Shown here one piece after another: positions 47,413-59,935 of a stretch of 64,000 nucleotides of DNA; position 1 is the first letter of the stretch, and every line of letters begins with the position of its first letter. Source of the DNA: Combretum micranthum (lineage: Eukaryota; Streptophyta; Magnoliopsida; Myrtales; Combretaceae). The notes under the pieces are model-generated. The model was not told the origin of the DNA. It did no database searches and was given only the letters and a program-made list of their open reading frames with translations. A program made the translations under genes and the position numbers. Location of the stretch: contig JAMXBD010000970.1 of the NCBI GenBank assembly GCA_024138025.1, forward strand, positions 1 to 64,000, given 5' to 3'.

Positions 47413-48687
47413 TCCATTAACATCTATGACCCATAATTCTTCTAAGATGCTACATATGTAAATTTGGAAAGACTAAAAAATGTGCTTAAAGAAGAATTGT
47501 TATGTGATAGGTCATGAGGTAGAATTTTCTAAAACTAGTTTGTTTTTTATAGCAAAAATGCATGAAAGGATTTTTGGGCTAGGCATTATTAAGTGTTAAG
47601 AGTTAGCAATTTGTCTCATTCAGGGAAGTATTTAGCATTTCCTACCATTTAGGGGAAGTCGTCTTACAACCCTAAAAAGAACCTAGTAGGATTACTCTAA
47701 AATCGTCATATCACGTATGCATCCATAAGATGAAGATTGTTTTGCAAGTCAAAATTTGTATGACTCTAATTAATTAATCACTCTTTACGATATACATATA
47801 TTTAATCATCACATAAACCACCATCAAGGTTAATATTCCATAGTCCATTAGGACCGAAAATAATTAAATGCCCTATGAAGATAAGATAAAGTAAACCTAT
47901 GTATAAGGAAAATATCAGTGACTATTAAATAAAATCTCTAAATGTGGAATAGGGGTTTTGTAAAAGAATAAATCAAGTTTTAAATCTCATCTCTCAATTT
48001 AGGTTTTTTCCTACATGCTCCTAATTCTCTAAGTATCTTGTATTGACTTGATTTTTGATACATTGTGCACCAAAATCCTATCATATTCCTAGCTTTTGAT
48101 CAACCTACATAATTCAATTATTGTGGTGGTGGGGGGTAGATAAGTTACATCCAGCTTAATGAGTAACTTCTTTATTGAATGTGAATTTTGGTAAGGAAAT
48201 AAATTATACAATTACTCATTTGTTAGAGTTAAGTTATACTTAACTAGCAAAACACATGTGTTTTGATACGATTGCATTTGCACTTTTTATATGTCTTTTT
48301 GGTATGTGCTATCCATGTTACAAGTTTTAGTTGCACTACGTTAGCATGATTAGAAGAGTGATCATGTGAATTGCAAGGCTTTTGATCATGTTACAATACG
48401 CTGGCATCTGGATGCTAAAGGTTCTTAATGTTTGTTTTGCAAGTGAAGTTCAAACGCTCAGCCTATAGTGTCTAGATGCCAAGTGATAGAAACTAGCCAT
48501 TGGAAAGCATTAATTGTAGCTAAAGAGAGAGGGAAAAACGGACAATTGGCCAAATTTTGTGAAAGCTATAAATACAATTAGTGGGGAAGATTTACTATAT
48601 AAGAAGAGCTCATTATTTGCTTACATATACTTTTATTAAATCTCTTAATCTCATTTTGTGATTTGCTTGCTTTATAAACAGTAAACG
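47413..48687 (+). other. Spacer between direct repeats, with LTR-like fragment
   Basis: The part 47413-48180 shows nothing I can name. The part 48180-48687 is a plus-strand relative of the minus-strand segment at 19500-20250: GTTAAGTTATACTTAAC (48228 on), GGCATCTGGATGCT (48407 on), TCTAGATGCC (about 48471) and a promoter with CTATAAATA (48566-48574). It is probably a retroelement LTR remnant. Confidence 0.5.
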
Positions 48688-50187
48688 ACTGTCTTAATTC
48701 AATTATGAAGGTTGCACTGTTCCTTTATTAACCAATAAAAATCACACTACAATCTTATATTTTCTAATTCAGGTTTTCTCAATTGTTTTTGCAATGTCAC
48801 CCAATTTTAGGAATAATGTCATAAATAGCACATAAACTTTAGTAAAATATGCAATTAGATATCTTAATTTTAAATTTGATCAATTTAATATCTGAGCTTT
48901 GAAATGGATCAATTTAGTACATAAAAAATTTGAATTAATTTAGTACCTTAAAGGACTTAACAAAGGTATGTCAGCATATATGAAAAGTTCTTTCAATTAT
49001 TAAATTGATCAATTTCAATATTTAGATACCTAATTGCATATTTTATTGAAGTTCATATACCATTTATGATATTAACAACCCATTTTTATATAAAAAAAAT
49101 TGTTTAACTTGAATAGGATTATTTAATCTCCACTTGATTTAGCTTATACAATGCATGTACAAATACGATCTTTAAAAGAAAAAAGAATTAATAATTATCC
49201 AAAACAAAACTTTATGATTGTTTTGAGCATATATGTCACATTAGGTACTTGAAATTTGTCAATTTGTATAATTAACTATTAAACTTTAAAAGTGGCAATT
49301 TACTATGTGCAAATTTACCAAAAGCATTTATAGCACTTGAGTGAGATCACTAATTGCAAAATATGCTTAATTTTAGATAATAAATTGCAAAATTTGACAA
49401 AATTCAGTTAATCAATTGTAAAAATACGCAACATTTAGGTATCAAATTGACACTTATAAATTTCAAGTAGTTAATTACAAAGATTAACAAAATTAAGGTA
49501 TCGAATGTGAAGTTTTAAATTAAGGACCCATCTTTTTGTTTATTTGTAGTAATAATAATATCATTTTCATGGTTTTCACGAATGATACACATCTTTGAGT
49601 TGTTAAGATTCCTAGAGCATATACAAATATTTCTCTTTTTTTTTTAGTTATCAATTCATTTGTAAGTGGCCAAAGTTTCATGAAGCATCCATCCCAATGT
49701 TCTAGTTATGCTAAATTTGCAATTAACAATATCACAGAACCCATTTGTGGGCATAATATGTATATGTGTTTGAAGAAAATGACGAAGATGCTTCATCGAT
49801 CCATTTAAGAATTGTCTTGATTATTTCCTAACTTTATATTGTCAAATTTATATCATCCTAAATTCTAAATGGATAGAGTGATTTTTTTTTTTTTTGTTAT
49901 TACTTGGAGTATAATATTTTGATAAATGGAAAAAGTGGTCGAAAGAATTAAACCATCTAGAGATAATAGACATGGTATCTACTCTTCCCTTACCTTTCAT
50001 TATTATTGCTAATGTTCCTTCTAGAGAAATATAAACTTAGGCTAATAAAGGGTACGAGGTTGAAAAGAGCATTTTGAATGATTTCCCATTTGCTAGCGTC
50101 CATGATACCCCAAGTATTACATAGAGGAAGAGGGTTTCAAACCTGATACCTCTTGCTTGAATGTTTAGGGATTATGTTATTAGACTA
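48688..50187. repeat. 1.5-kb direct repeat, copy 2
   Basis: The partner of 45864-47412, in the same orientation, separated by 1.28 kb and visibly diverged by substitutions and small indels. It ends near CATAGAGGAAGAGGGTTTC and about 60 bp beyond. Confidence 0.8.
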
Positions 50188-51294
50188 CATATAAATCCCA
50201 AGTTTTTTCCATAAATTAAGTTTAGAGAATAGAATTTAGAATTTATGTATTTTGAATATGAGCGTTAGAATGAATGAAATGTTGGGTAATTTCAATTGCA
50301 ATAGCTTTTGTAAAATAGATCTAGTAGGATTAGAAATTCAAAATTTTCAATCGAGTTATTTCAAATTGTTATCAATTAATTTAGCTTTTATCTTCTTTTA
50401 AGAATTTAAATCTAAAAATTTATCTTCTAATTTATAAAGAATATCAATATAGATTTTTATAAATAATTTTCTAAATAAATAGAATTTATAAACCAAATTT
50501 ATCAAACTTTGTATTGAATTTATTGTTGATTTTAATACATTAGATGTGTAGAAGTAAATTGTGCAATAGATCAAACTCATTTTAATACAAACTAAGCTCA
50601 AATTTCTATCAAATTAAGCTCATGTGTCCACCATACTTATCATACAACCACCCACACCTAATAACCTTTGAATGCCTCTAAAGTCAACATTTTGTTTTAC
50701 AATATAAGGATAATTATCCCTTCATTTTGACAGAAAAACCACTCCTTCTTCTTCTTCTCTAGCCAACGTAATTTCACACACAGACACTCCACATTTCTTC
50801 TTCAATTTTTCTTCACAAATTAACAAGAAACTCAAGTTAAGCTTTTATCATCAAGCCAAAGCACAAGTATGTAAGCTAATACTTGCTCTTACTTTGTTGA
50901 TTTTGTATTTGAGTATGTGCAAGTTAAGAGTCCTTGTTGGTTGATAGTATAAATAAGGTTGTTATAAGTTATGTTGTTAAATATGTAAAGTACAAATATG
51001 AAGTTATGGTCTAAAGTCCTAAATCATAGATGTTATGGACTATGGCTGGTTGGTTGAGTTGATGTAGAGAGTGGCTAAGTGTTGGAAGTTATGAAGAAGT
51101 GAGAGGTGAATATGACTCTTGTATATTGAGGTTAGAGTGTCATTGATGGTATTAAGATATTTGATATTGGTTAAAATGTGTAAAAGTATGAAGTTTAGAA
51201 GTGTTGTTCGCTGGTTTTTCCATATGGGCTGTAGTGGAGGGAGTGGTGTGTTCTGTGTCCACGTCTAGGTGGATATGTCTGTCGCCCCCGCTCC
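50188..51294. other. Gene-free stretch with a leader-like CT-rich tract
   Basis: At 50735-50870 a CT-rich tract precedes GCACAAG|TATGTAAGC, reminiscent of an untranslated leader, but no coding frame follows before the LTR at 51295. The last 70 bp before 51295 are richer in GC. Confidence 0.35.
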
Positions 51295-54200
51295 TGTAAA
51301 CCCCCAAAGTTTTGTGATCGGTTTAGCTTAAACCCTAATCGAAAGTCAACCGGAAACCCTAAAGTCAATAAAACCCTAGTTAGACGTAATTGTTTAAGTC
51401 TGGCAATCCCATGTTCGCAACCCTAAGAAAGTAAGTAAGAGATTAGTATGTAGAATAGTTCGTAATAACATAAGAAAGCTTAAAAAGATCATATTAGTAA
51501 AACCGCAAATCGTTTTGAACCCAAACGGATACAGTTCTTAAAAAACATGTCTCGCGGCTTAAAATAGAAAAAATATTCGTGATATATCATTAGATTCATA
51601 AAAATGTAAGGTTTTCAAAAATTTCAGTTTTATAATTTTTCGGTAAGTAAAAATATCAGATATTGCAATTATAAGCGTATTTTCTTACTACCGGTACTTT
51701 ATTAGTCATATCTACTTTACATTACACTATTCATTACTATTCTACAATATTCATTTATCTCTACTTTTTCTATCCCTATTCTTACACTCTATATACCTAT
51801 TATCTTTACTTTTTAAATTTCACATAACTTTATTTCACATCTACTTTATTCATTATTACATTCAATCAACAAAAATATAAAAAATAAAACTCTCTTCCTC
51901 CTCTCTCCTTGATGGCCGGTGCACCATCTCTCTCTCTCCCACTCAATTTCTTTTAATTTTTTATTTAAAATACACAAAATTCACTCCTCATTTTCCTATA
52001 AATACCCTCTTCCTCTTTCACTTCTTTCACACAATTACTACCCACAAATTTACTACCAAATCTCTTCAAAATTCTTCTCTCAACACTCTCACCACATACA
52101 CTCTCAGAATACTCTCAAACCACTTTTTACATACACAAAACCCATTCACACATAATACTCCAAAAAATCCTCTTTAGGTAAACTTTTCTTTACAAATTCT
52201 TCTTCCCATGTCATGTAATTTTACATGACCATGGTGTGAGTTTTCAAAAACTAAATGTTATGGAAGCTACACTATGTTCATGTATTGTTCTTGTTCATAA
52301 ATATTTATTTATATTTTTGCTTTATCTTGTTTATATTATTATTGTTATCATATCTAACTAAGTATAATTATGTATCTACATATATATATATATATATTCT
52401 TTAGAGCATATAAGCTCACTTGCAATTTATTTACTTTCATGCAAAGTAATTTATTTATTTCTTTCTTCGCAATTTATTTATTTTATGTTGTTTTAAAACT
52501 AGTCTCTAGTCTTAGACTTGTCCTCATCAAGTCAAAACAATTTTCTTTCTTTTTGGGACTAGCATATTTCTTAGTCCTGGGAGCCTTGAAGAAGCTAAGA
52601 CTCCCAATACTTGACTTTATTTATTATTTATGTTATTTTTGCTTGTTATTATTTATCATTATTATACCCATAAAGATTGTTGTCCAAACCTTTAAGCTTC
52701 AATTATACTTTTACAAAAAGGAGATTTTATCACCTAAGAATGATTTTATATGAAAGTTAGAATCTATAGTTTAACAAAAGTAAATTTATTCTTTTCAAAA
52801 CTTTAGGAAGAACTCACTACAATTCTAAAAGCTACTGTTGTTCTGAAAAGCTTTTTAATCATTTATATATTACCTTGTTTTCCAAAAAGAATATGACTTT
52901 TGATACTAAAATATTTTCCATAAAAAACATAATATAAGGAAACCCCATAAAAAGGAAATGAGAGTTTTTCAAACCAATATTTTCCAAGTAATGATCAAGA
53001 AAAAAATGTATGGAAAAATTAATAGAAAAAGTGACACTGATATTGAAAAACCCTAAAGGAAAATAGAGAAATCTAATAGTATTAAAAAGTTTTTAAGAAG
53101 AATAGTAAGGTAAACATGAAATAATTTTTTGAAAACAAAAGAATTAAAATATTCATTTTAAAGTATTTACAAAATGGATTTCTTGTAAACTATGGTTTTC
53201 TACAGTTTTAATTAATATTATTTTACTCAAGAAATTTGGTTGGACAACAAACACTTAAGCATGGATGAAATGTGAGCTATATTTATGAAAAAGGAATTTT
53301 TCAACTATATAGATAACTAAGTATTTATCAAAGTAATTTTTGGATGGTTTAATGTTTGAAACACAATGTTTTTAGGATGGGAAAATTCGTGGTGAATATG
53401 ATCGCCACTTTATCAAAGCTTAAATGATCTAGTTTTATGAAATAGTTTTAGAAATGGATAGATCTTTTCGAATAGATAGAAATTAGTACATTATATGCGC
53501 AATTCAGAGTTAAAATGACCAAGTTATGACCATTTTAAATTGAAATCATCTTTTATGCGAACTTTGATGTTCTTATGACATAGTTTAGACAAGTCTCAAG
53601 AAAGTTATTAAGAAATACTCATTTTGGGTATTTTCCTTGACTAGGTGATTTCGAGAAAGAATACTCATACCCCAAGGATTATTTCGACTAAGTGGATTGT
53701 TTGAGTGACTCATCTATTTAGAAGAAGTGTCAACATGGCATCGTGAGTTTATTTCCTTAAAACGCTTTACTTGATTGTGCTTGTAGTTTAGTCGTATTAG
53801 AATTAAGATAAGAAAAATTGATATGTATGTGAAAATTGTTGAAAGGATTCTAAGAATATCGAGGCCGGAATTGATTGTAAGTAAATGTTTGTTTTAGTAT
53901 AGCACTCGATATGTATGAAATTCTATGATCACCTTAAATTTGATAATAATGATGCTATGATATCTTAAATAAATTGATTCATTCATACTACGAAGTGAGT
54001 CACATTGTATGGTGTTATTATCCTTGGGTGAAAAGGATAATAGTACGGTCGAAAGTAATACTTGGCGGTTATGATCGAAAGCGATTGCTTGGCGACATGG
54101 AATCAAACCAATGCTTGGCGGAAATCTGGAGGCATGGCTCAACCCGAGTAGACTTTATATGCTTGGCGGTAATGATCGAAAGTATAACTTAACTAAAACT

Positions 54201-54813
54201 ACTCGTTTTTTAGATTATACATCACGAAACCCCGAATGAATGGTGTAAATCCATTCAACATATAGTTCCTAGAAAACTATATGCCTTGTTTGCTAACGTG
54301 TATGTTGCATTTCACTTAACTGCTTAAATAACTTGTTTGAAATTTCTACTACACAAGATTTTACTTATGGAAATAATTCTCACTAAGCCTATTAGCTTAT
54401 ACCCCTATAGATATCTTTTGCAGTTTACATATTTGTGGTTGAGGCCATATGGACCCTACAGCCAGGTATTATCTATTTTGGTTAAGGAATTTCTTTAGAT
54501 GAAGTTTAGTGATAGATAAGATGTAAACTTCTTAGAAAATCTCTTGTAATAGATTTATAGTTATTTTGGCAGGGGAATGCCCCTAAGATTTGTAAGATAA
54601 TTGTTATGAATGAATAAATATTATGAATTCTCTTTTCTTAAATTGTTATTGTATCTTTTTAAGCTTTATAATTCCATGCATAGTCTCTAAAGTTGTGAGA
54701 GCGTGCCTTACACTTAATACCGAAGCTTCTAGGAATGACTAGGTTGTCATACTTAAGCTCTAATATTGAGTGTGGCGGACTGTTACGTTTAGGAAACCCT
54801 TTGGGGTGTGACA
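51295..54813 (+). mobile_element. Solo LTR, TGTAAACCC family, short class (3519 bp)
   Basis: It starts TGTAAACCCCCAAAG and ends CCCTTTGGGGTGTGACA. The two ends are imperfect inverted repeats (12 of the first 15 bases). GCTCC (51290-51294) and GCCCC (54814-54818) flank it, a 4/5 target duplication. Plus-strand landmarks are a TATA box (51995-52004), a leader to TTTAG|GTAAAC (52177), TTAGAGCATATAAGCTCACT (52402 on), a 98-nt block from CTAG to GTGAGT (53645-53742), a GCTTGGCGG cluster (54061-54169), a palindrome AGGGGAATGCCCCT (54571-54584) and GTGTGGCGGACTGTTACG (54770 on). It is the same class as 7292-10799. No ORF is supported. Confidence 0.82.
51995..52004 (+). promoter_or_regulatory. TATA box of LTR promoter
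   Basis: CCTATAAATA, then CCCTCTTCCTCTTTCAC leader sequence, with a donor-like AG|GTAAAC 175 nt downstream. Confidence 0.65.
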
Positions 54814-54888
54814 GCCCCCCTCCCCAACACAAACATACAGGGCATGGTAGCCCCTATGCATGCTTGGGTTGATACGCTCCTCAATATG

Positions 54889-57800
54889 TGTAAACCCCTA
54901 AAATTTTTGGAATTCTTAGAAAATAATTTTAAAGCTAAAAACAAAATTGAAACCTAAAAACTGACCCAAGCTAAAACCAATTTCTAGAAACTCTAAACAA
55001 GATCAGATATGAATTTCATAACCTTAAGAAAAGAAAACCTTCAAAAACAAAATGAAAAATTCAATAATAGTTCTATTCAATCCTATACGCTTAATAATTC
55101 ATCTATCTGATCCCTAAGATATAAATCAAGACAGTACACCAAAACATTATTAATGACAAAATTATAAAACCTTAAAACTTTTGGCGAATTCAGAACAAAA
55201 AATTTTAATTAATACTAAAAATCAACCCTCAACACATAACCCTAAAGTCAATCAAACAATCTCGAGAGTTGCAAAATATTAAATAAACCACAAAAAACAA
55301 AGTAAAACATAAATTTTGAACTGAAAAATTTAAGTATGACATGAAATCCTAGATTATAAATTTTACGAGTAAATCTTGAAGCTAGAATTTAAACTCGAAC
55401 CCTAAAAGTCAACTATATCAATAACAAGCTCTAGTGAGACTAGACCCAGCAATGATGTGCTTAAAACCCTAAAATAGTAAAAACGAGATGACATTAGATT
55501 ACAATATGAAATAATGTCTTATAACCTAAAAAGATCAAATACAACAAAAAATTCATCTAATTCGAACCCAAAAGGGATCAATTTCTAAAATCAAGATCCC
55601 AACACACAAAACGGTAAAAATATTCCGACAACATATATAGGCTAGTAATTAGATGGGGAATTGTAAAATATCAGTTATAAAATTTTTCAGCTTTTAAAGA
55701 TATCAGATATAGCCTGTTTACTCGTATTTTTCTTACTATCGGTATTTTATTTGTTCAGTCTATAATTCATTTACTATTCATCTATCTCTACTTTTCTTTT
55801 CTACATATTTCTTACATTTAGTTTTCCAACATTACTTTTTACTAAACTTCTTTTATACTTTACTTACTTTTTATTACTAAAATTAATATTTAAATCACAT
55901 TTCCTCCCTCTCTCTTTTGGTGTCATCTACCCCCTCTCTCTCTTCTATCTATTTTATTTTCTTTTTCAATTAATTTTAATCACATAAATTTCCACTCAAA
56001 AACTCTATAAATACCATATCTACCTTCACTTCTTTTATACATCTCATTTTACATACCAAAACTCTACCAAAATTATTTCTCAACTTCTCTCTCAAAATTT
56101 CCTGTCTAACTTTTCCTCTCTAAATTTTTCTTCCAACATTCTTTCCTTTCTCTACTCATACACAACCTTCCATCTTTAGACAAATTACTAAACACATCTC
56201 CTAAACATAACAAAGCTCTTACAATTCAAAACTCACACACTCTCCTCTCCTCTCTCCCATTCAAGCCACACTCATACACACAATCACCCATTTGTTCTCT
56301 CAAATTTTTCTTCTAACATTCATCTTAGGTAAACACTAAAAACCATCTCCTTAGCTTATTTAAACACAACATAAACAACATGTGTGTTTTGATTTCAATA
56401 AATCCCCATTGGCACTATGCTAGGGAATGGAATCAAGAAAACAACATCTTGTTCATATCTTGTTTATCATTATGCTAAATTTATGATTTTGTTATGATCA
56501 TGTTACTAATCTAACTTCTATATGTAGTATGTAAAGTATATACATATATATTTTAGAGCCTAAAGCTCACTAATCTAACATTTTATTTGTGTTTATTTCC
56601 TTATTTATTTATTTATTTCATGGAAATAAATAAGATCAATCAACTTCTAGTCTTAGGTATGTCCTTAATCAAGTCAAAACAAAGAGGACTTGTCCATAAT
56701 CTAAGTCCGAGGAGCCTTGATGAAGCCTAAGAATCCAAAGTTATTTCTTACTTTTCTTATTTTCTTTAAGGGACTTGTCCATCTTTATGTCCGGGAAGCC
56801 TTGAAATGAATATAAGACTTCTATGATTTTCTTTGATTTTGCTTTTCTTATTTTCATGGAACTTATCCATTTCTAAGTTTTGGGAAGTCTTAATAACAAG
56901 CTAAGACTTCCATATTTTGTTCTTATACATTTGCTATTTGATTTTCTATTCTTTTATTTCTCTACATGAATTTATAATTTATCTCATAAATAAATACTAA
57001 GTTTATATTCATGCATGATCATATAATGATGTTTTTGTCTTAATAAGGTTTTCAAAATGATAATATGGTTTATTTTCTTTTATATAAAAACAAGGATAAA
57101 CTCCCAAGAAAAATGATTTTCAACGCCTAGAAAGGATTTTTATAAAGACATAGGATAATTGTTCAAGCTATACCCTTTCCAAATTACTAAAATAAATTTA
57201 TCATAAATTTCTAATGCTGATAATCCTTTGTTATGCAAGTTTTTCTTAAAAACTCTTTTGTATGGCATATGCCAATATTTTGACAAACACTTTGAACAAA
57301 ACAATTTTCCTAAGACAAACTTAAAAATCAACTGACTAATTAAAAATTCACTTAGAAAATAAAATGGATAGATAACCCAAGGAATCCAATTTTTAAGAAT
57401 TTCAAAATTTATGAAGTTAAGAAAATACGAAAACAATAGTTATAATAAGAAGACACTCATTTGTAACAATTCAAAATTTTAGTTTTATCCCAAACAACCC
57501 CTTAGATACACAAATGTTGAAAACTATTAATCAAGAAAGAGTTATTATGAGAATAAAAATTTAGAACAAGCCATTCATTTAATTTCTCTCATGCTAATAC
57601 GCAAAACATTTAGAGATAATAAAATTTAGAATGATTTTTCTTCAAACCACATAAAGATTCATGCTTTGGAAAATATTTAGTTAAAAGAAGTTTAGAATGA
57701 AAATAAAATATTCATGAACTCTAAATAAATATAAAACCATGATTTTCTTTAATTAAGTTTCTTATTTACAAAATCTAGGAATTAAAATTTTGTTTAAGAA

Positions 57801-59196
57801 TCAAACTTTGGAAATTTTTAAAAGAAATACACTTAGAGTTTTATGTCACAAATAATTATTAAATAAGAATCTTTGAACAAATATAAAACCTTTGAGATTC
57901 CAAAAAATATATATTGAACTATGATTTTTATTTTTGTTGTTAAGTCATATATTTACAAATAACAAATTTTGTCACAAGTCATAAACATGATTTTTCATAA
58001 AACTCAACATTACTACTTTCTGTAAAAAATTATTTTAAAAAGTTTTATTTTGAAACAACATCAATAGGGTTATGCATATAATATGAGATATTGTCAATAT
58101 TAAATGATTTTCAAATGTAGAAATATTTATATATTTGCTATAAAGTATCTAAGTGAAGCAAAACTTAGGAAAAATTGAAATTTAAGGGCTGAAACTTTTC
58201 GGATCAGATCTGTACTGACCTATTTTGAAACGCAAATGGCTTTAAATATTAAAAATAACATTGGAAATAGATAGATTTTTGGAGTGTATAGAATACGAAA
58301 TCTAATATACAAAATTCCAAGTTAAAATGAGCAAGTTATGACCATTTTAAGTTGAAATTTCCCTTCACCCAAATTTTGATGAAAATAACACAATAGAATT
58401 AGGAAGTTTAAGTGGAACTTCTATGAAATATTCATTTCGAGTATTTCTTTTGTCTAGGTGATGAGGAATACAAGACCCCTTCTGAGGATTATTACGACTA
58501 AAAAGATTATGATATGGACGAGTGAGTTTTTCTACCTAAATTTGTTACCTTCATTGTATTTGTAAAGTAGTTGCACCAGCATAATGAGAAAAGATAAAAA
58601 CGGATATGTACTAGGGATTATCAAGGGTTAAGCATGCGTTTCTTTTGCTTGTGCGATTAAGTGAATGCTAAGCATATCACAACGCTAGAATATTTGTTTA
58701 ACTATATTTATTCGTTTGTATGTTTGATTGATATGTGTGTTTAAATTGATTGATGCCCTTAATGAATCATAATACAGAATGATGTTAATAAGAAAATGGT
58801 CAGATAACATCTGTCGAGTCACATTTTGGAAGGCTGCTACTCCTACATGTAAAGATAGATGGGCTACCACCGTACTGGGCCATAGGCTATGCTCCTTCCT
58901 AAGGAATCCATATCGCTTGAGGAATGCGACTCTAGGTTCAGAGCCATGCCAACCGAATGCTTTGGGTAAGTGCCTGGACACTAGCGATAAAAGATCAAAA
59001 GGACCTTCATCAATAATTCTCTAACCCTTGATATGGAGGGTGTAAATCCATTCTTTGTATAGATTGGATAACTATACATATATGTGTTCTTCATGTGATT
59101 GTTGCATAAGAATAGCATATGCTTGATTAACCAACTTGTTTGTTTATGATTATCAGTGCAAATGATGGGTAAATGTCTTACTAAGCGTGTTGTAAG
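54889..59196 (+). mobile_element. TGTAAACCC-family LTR, long class, 3' end displaced by insertion
   Basis: It starts TGTAAACCCCTAAAATTTTT. The TATA box CTATAAATA is at 56005-56013, the leader ends CTTAG|GTAAAC at 56338, TTAGAGCCTAAAGCTCACT is at 56553 on, the 64-nt block from CTAG to GTGAGT at 58458-58521, and CTGTCGAGTCACATTTTGG at 58811 on. The unit stops at GTTGTAAG (59196), where sister copies continue ..CTTATACCCC for about 450 bp. A Tat-like LTR begins at 59197, so the missing end should lie beyond that element, outside the window. No gene is visible. Confidence 0.75.
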
Positions 59197-59681
59197 TGTA
59201 ACACTCCATTTTTGCCTATTTAAGGCTTCAATTAATAGTAAAAATTAATATTATATTAAGCCCAAATTACAAAAAAAAAACAGATTTTAAAGAAAAAAGG
59301 AAGGAAAACAAAAAAAAAAAGAAAAAGGAATCATTACAAATGTATAAAAAATAGAAAGAAAAAATAATAGTAAATTGAAAAAATATATATTTTTGGGTTT
59401 TATATAATACTAATTTTAATTATAGATTTATTTTGGGCCCAATTAAATAAGCCCATTTATAAACCTTAAATACAATTTTTATACGAACTAAAACAAGGCA
59501 CCGGCCAACAGCTTGTATGGATAAGTCACAAGCATGCATAAAGGAGACCTAGGTTTGGTCCTACAATATGGTAAATTACCCTTTTTCTCTTTATTTTTTC
59601 CACATGATCCCACTGGCCACATGAGGTAAGCGCACGTGTCAGCAAGCTGTTAGAAGAGGTAAGCGCATATGTCAGTGAGTG

Positions 59682-59925
59682 GGTAGGTGAGCAGTAGGCC
59701 AAAGTGTCCAGATGCATTGTATCATGGTAGGTGAGTGGTGGGCTAGAGAGCGATCAGATACATTGTATCATGGTAGGTGAGCGGTAGGCTAGAGCATCCA
59801 GATACATTGTATCGTGGTAGGGATTGATAGGCCAGAGCGTCCATATACATTGTATCGTAGTGGGTGAGCGGTAAGCCAGAGCATCCAGATACATTGTATC
59901 ATGGTAGGTGAGCGGTAGGTGAGTA
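59682..59925 (+). repeat. 44-bp tandem array in LTR U3, about 5.5 units
   Basis: The unit GGTAGGTGAGCGGTAGGCYA plus GAGCATCCAGATACATTGTATCRT begins near 59682, 59726, 59772, 59816, 59859 and 59903 (steps of 43-46 bp). Units 2 to 5 contain GATACATTGTATC, an inverted repeat around one base; in unit 1 the same place reads GATGCATTGTATC. The array ends about 10 bp before the TATA box region. Confidence 0.9.
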
Positions 59926-59935
59926 TGCTAATGCA

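Noticed and set aside
45864..50187. The 1.5-kb direct repeats as LTRs of a small retrotransposon
   Set aside because: There are no TG..CA termini, no primer-binding site after copy 1, no polypurine tract before copy 2 and no target duplication.
52370..52753. 127-codon hydrophobic frame in the LTR at 51295
   Set aside because: It is not open in sister copies at the same place, and its composition follows AT-rich DNA.
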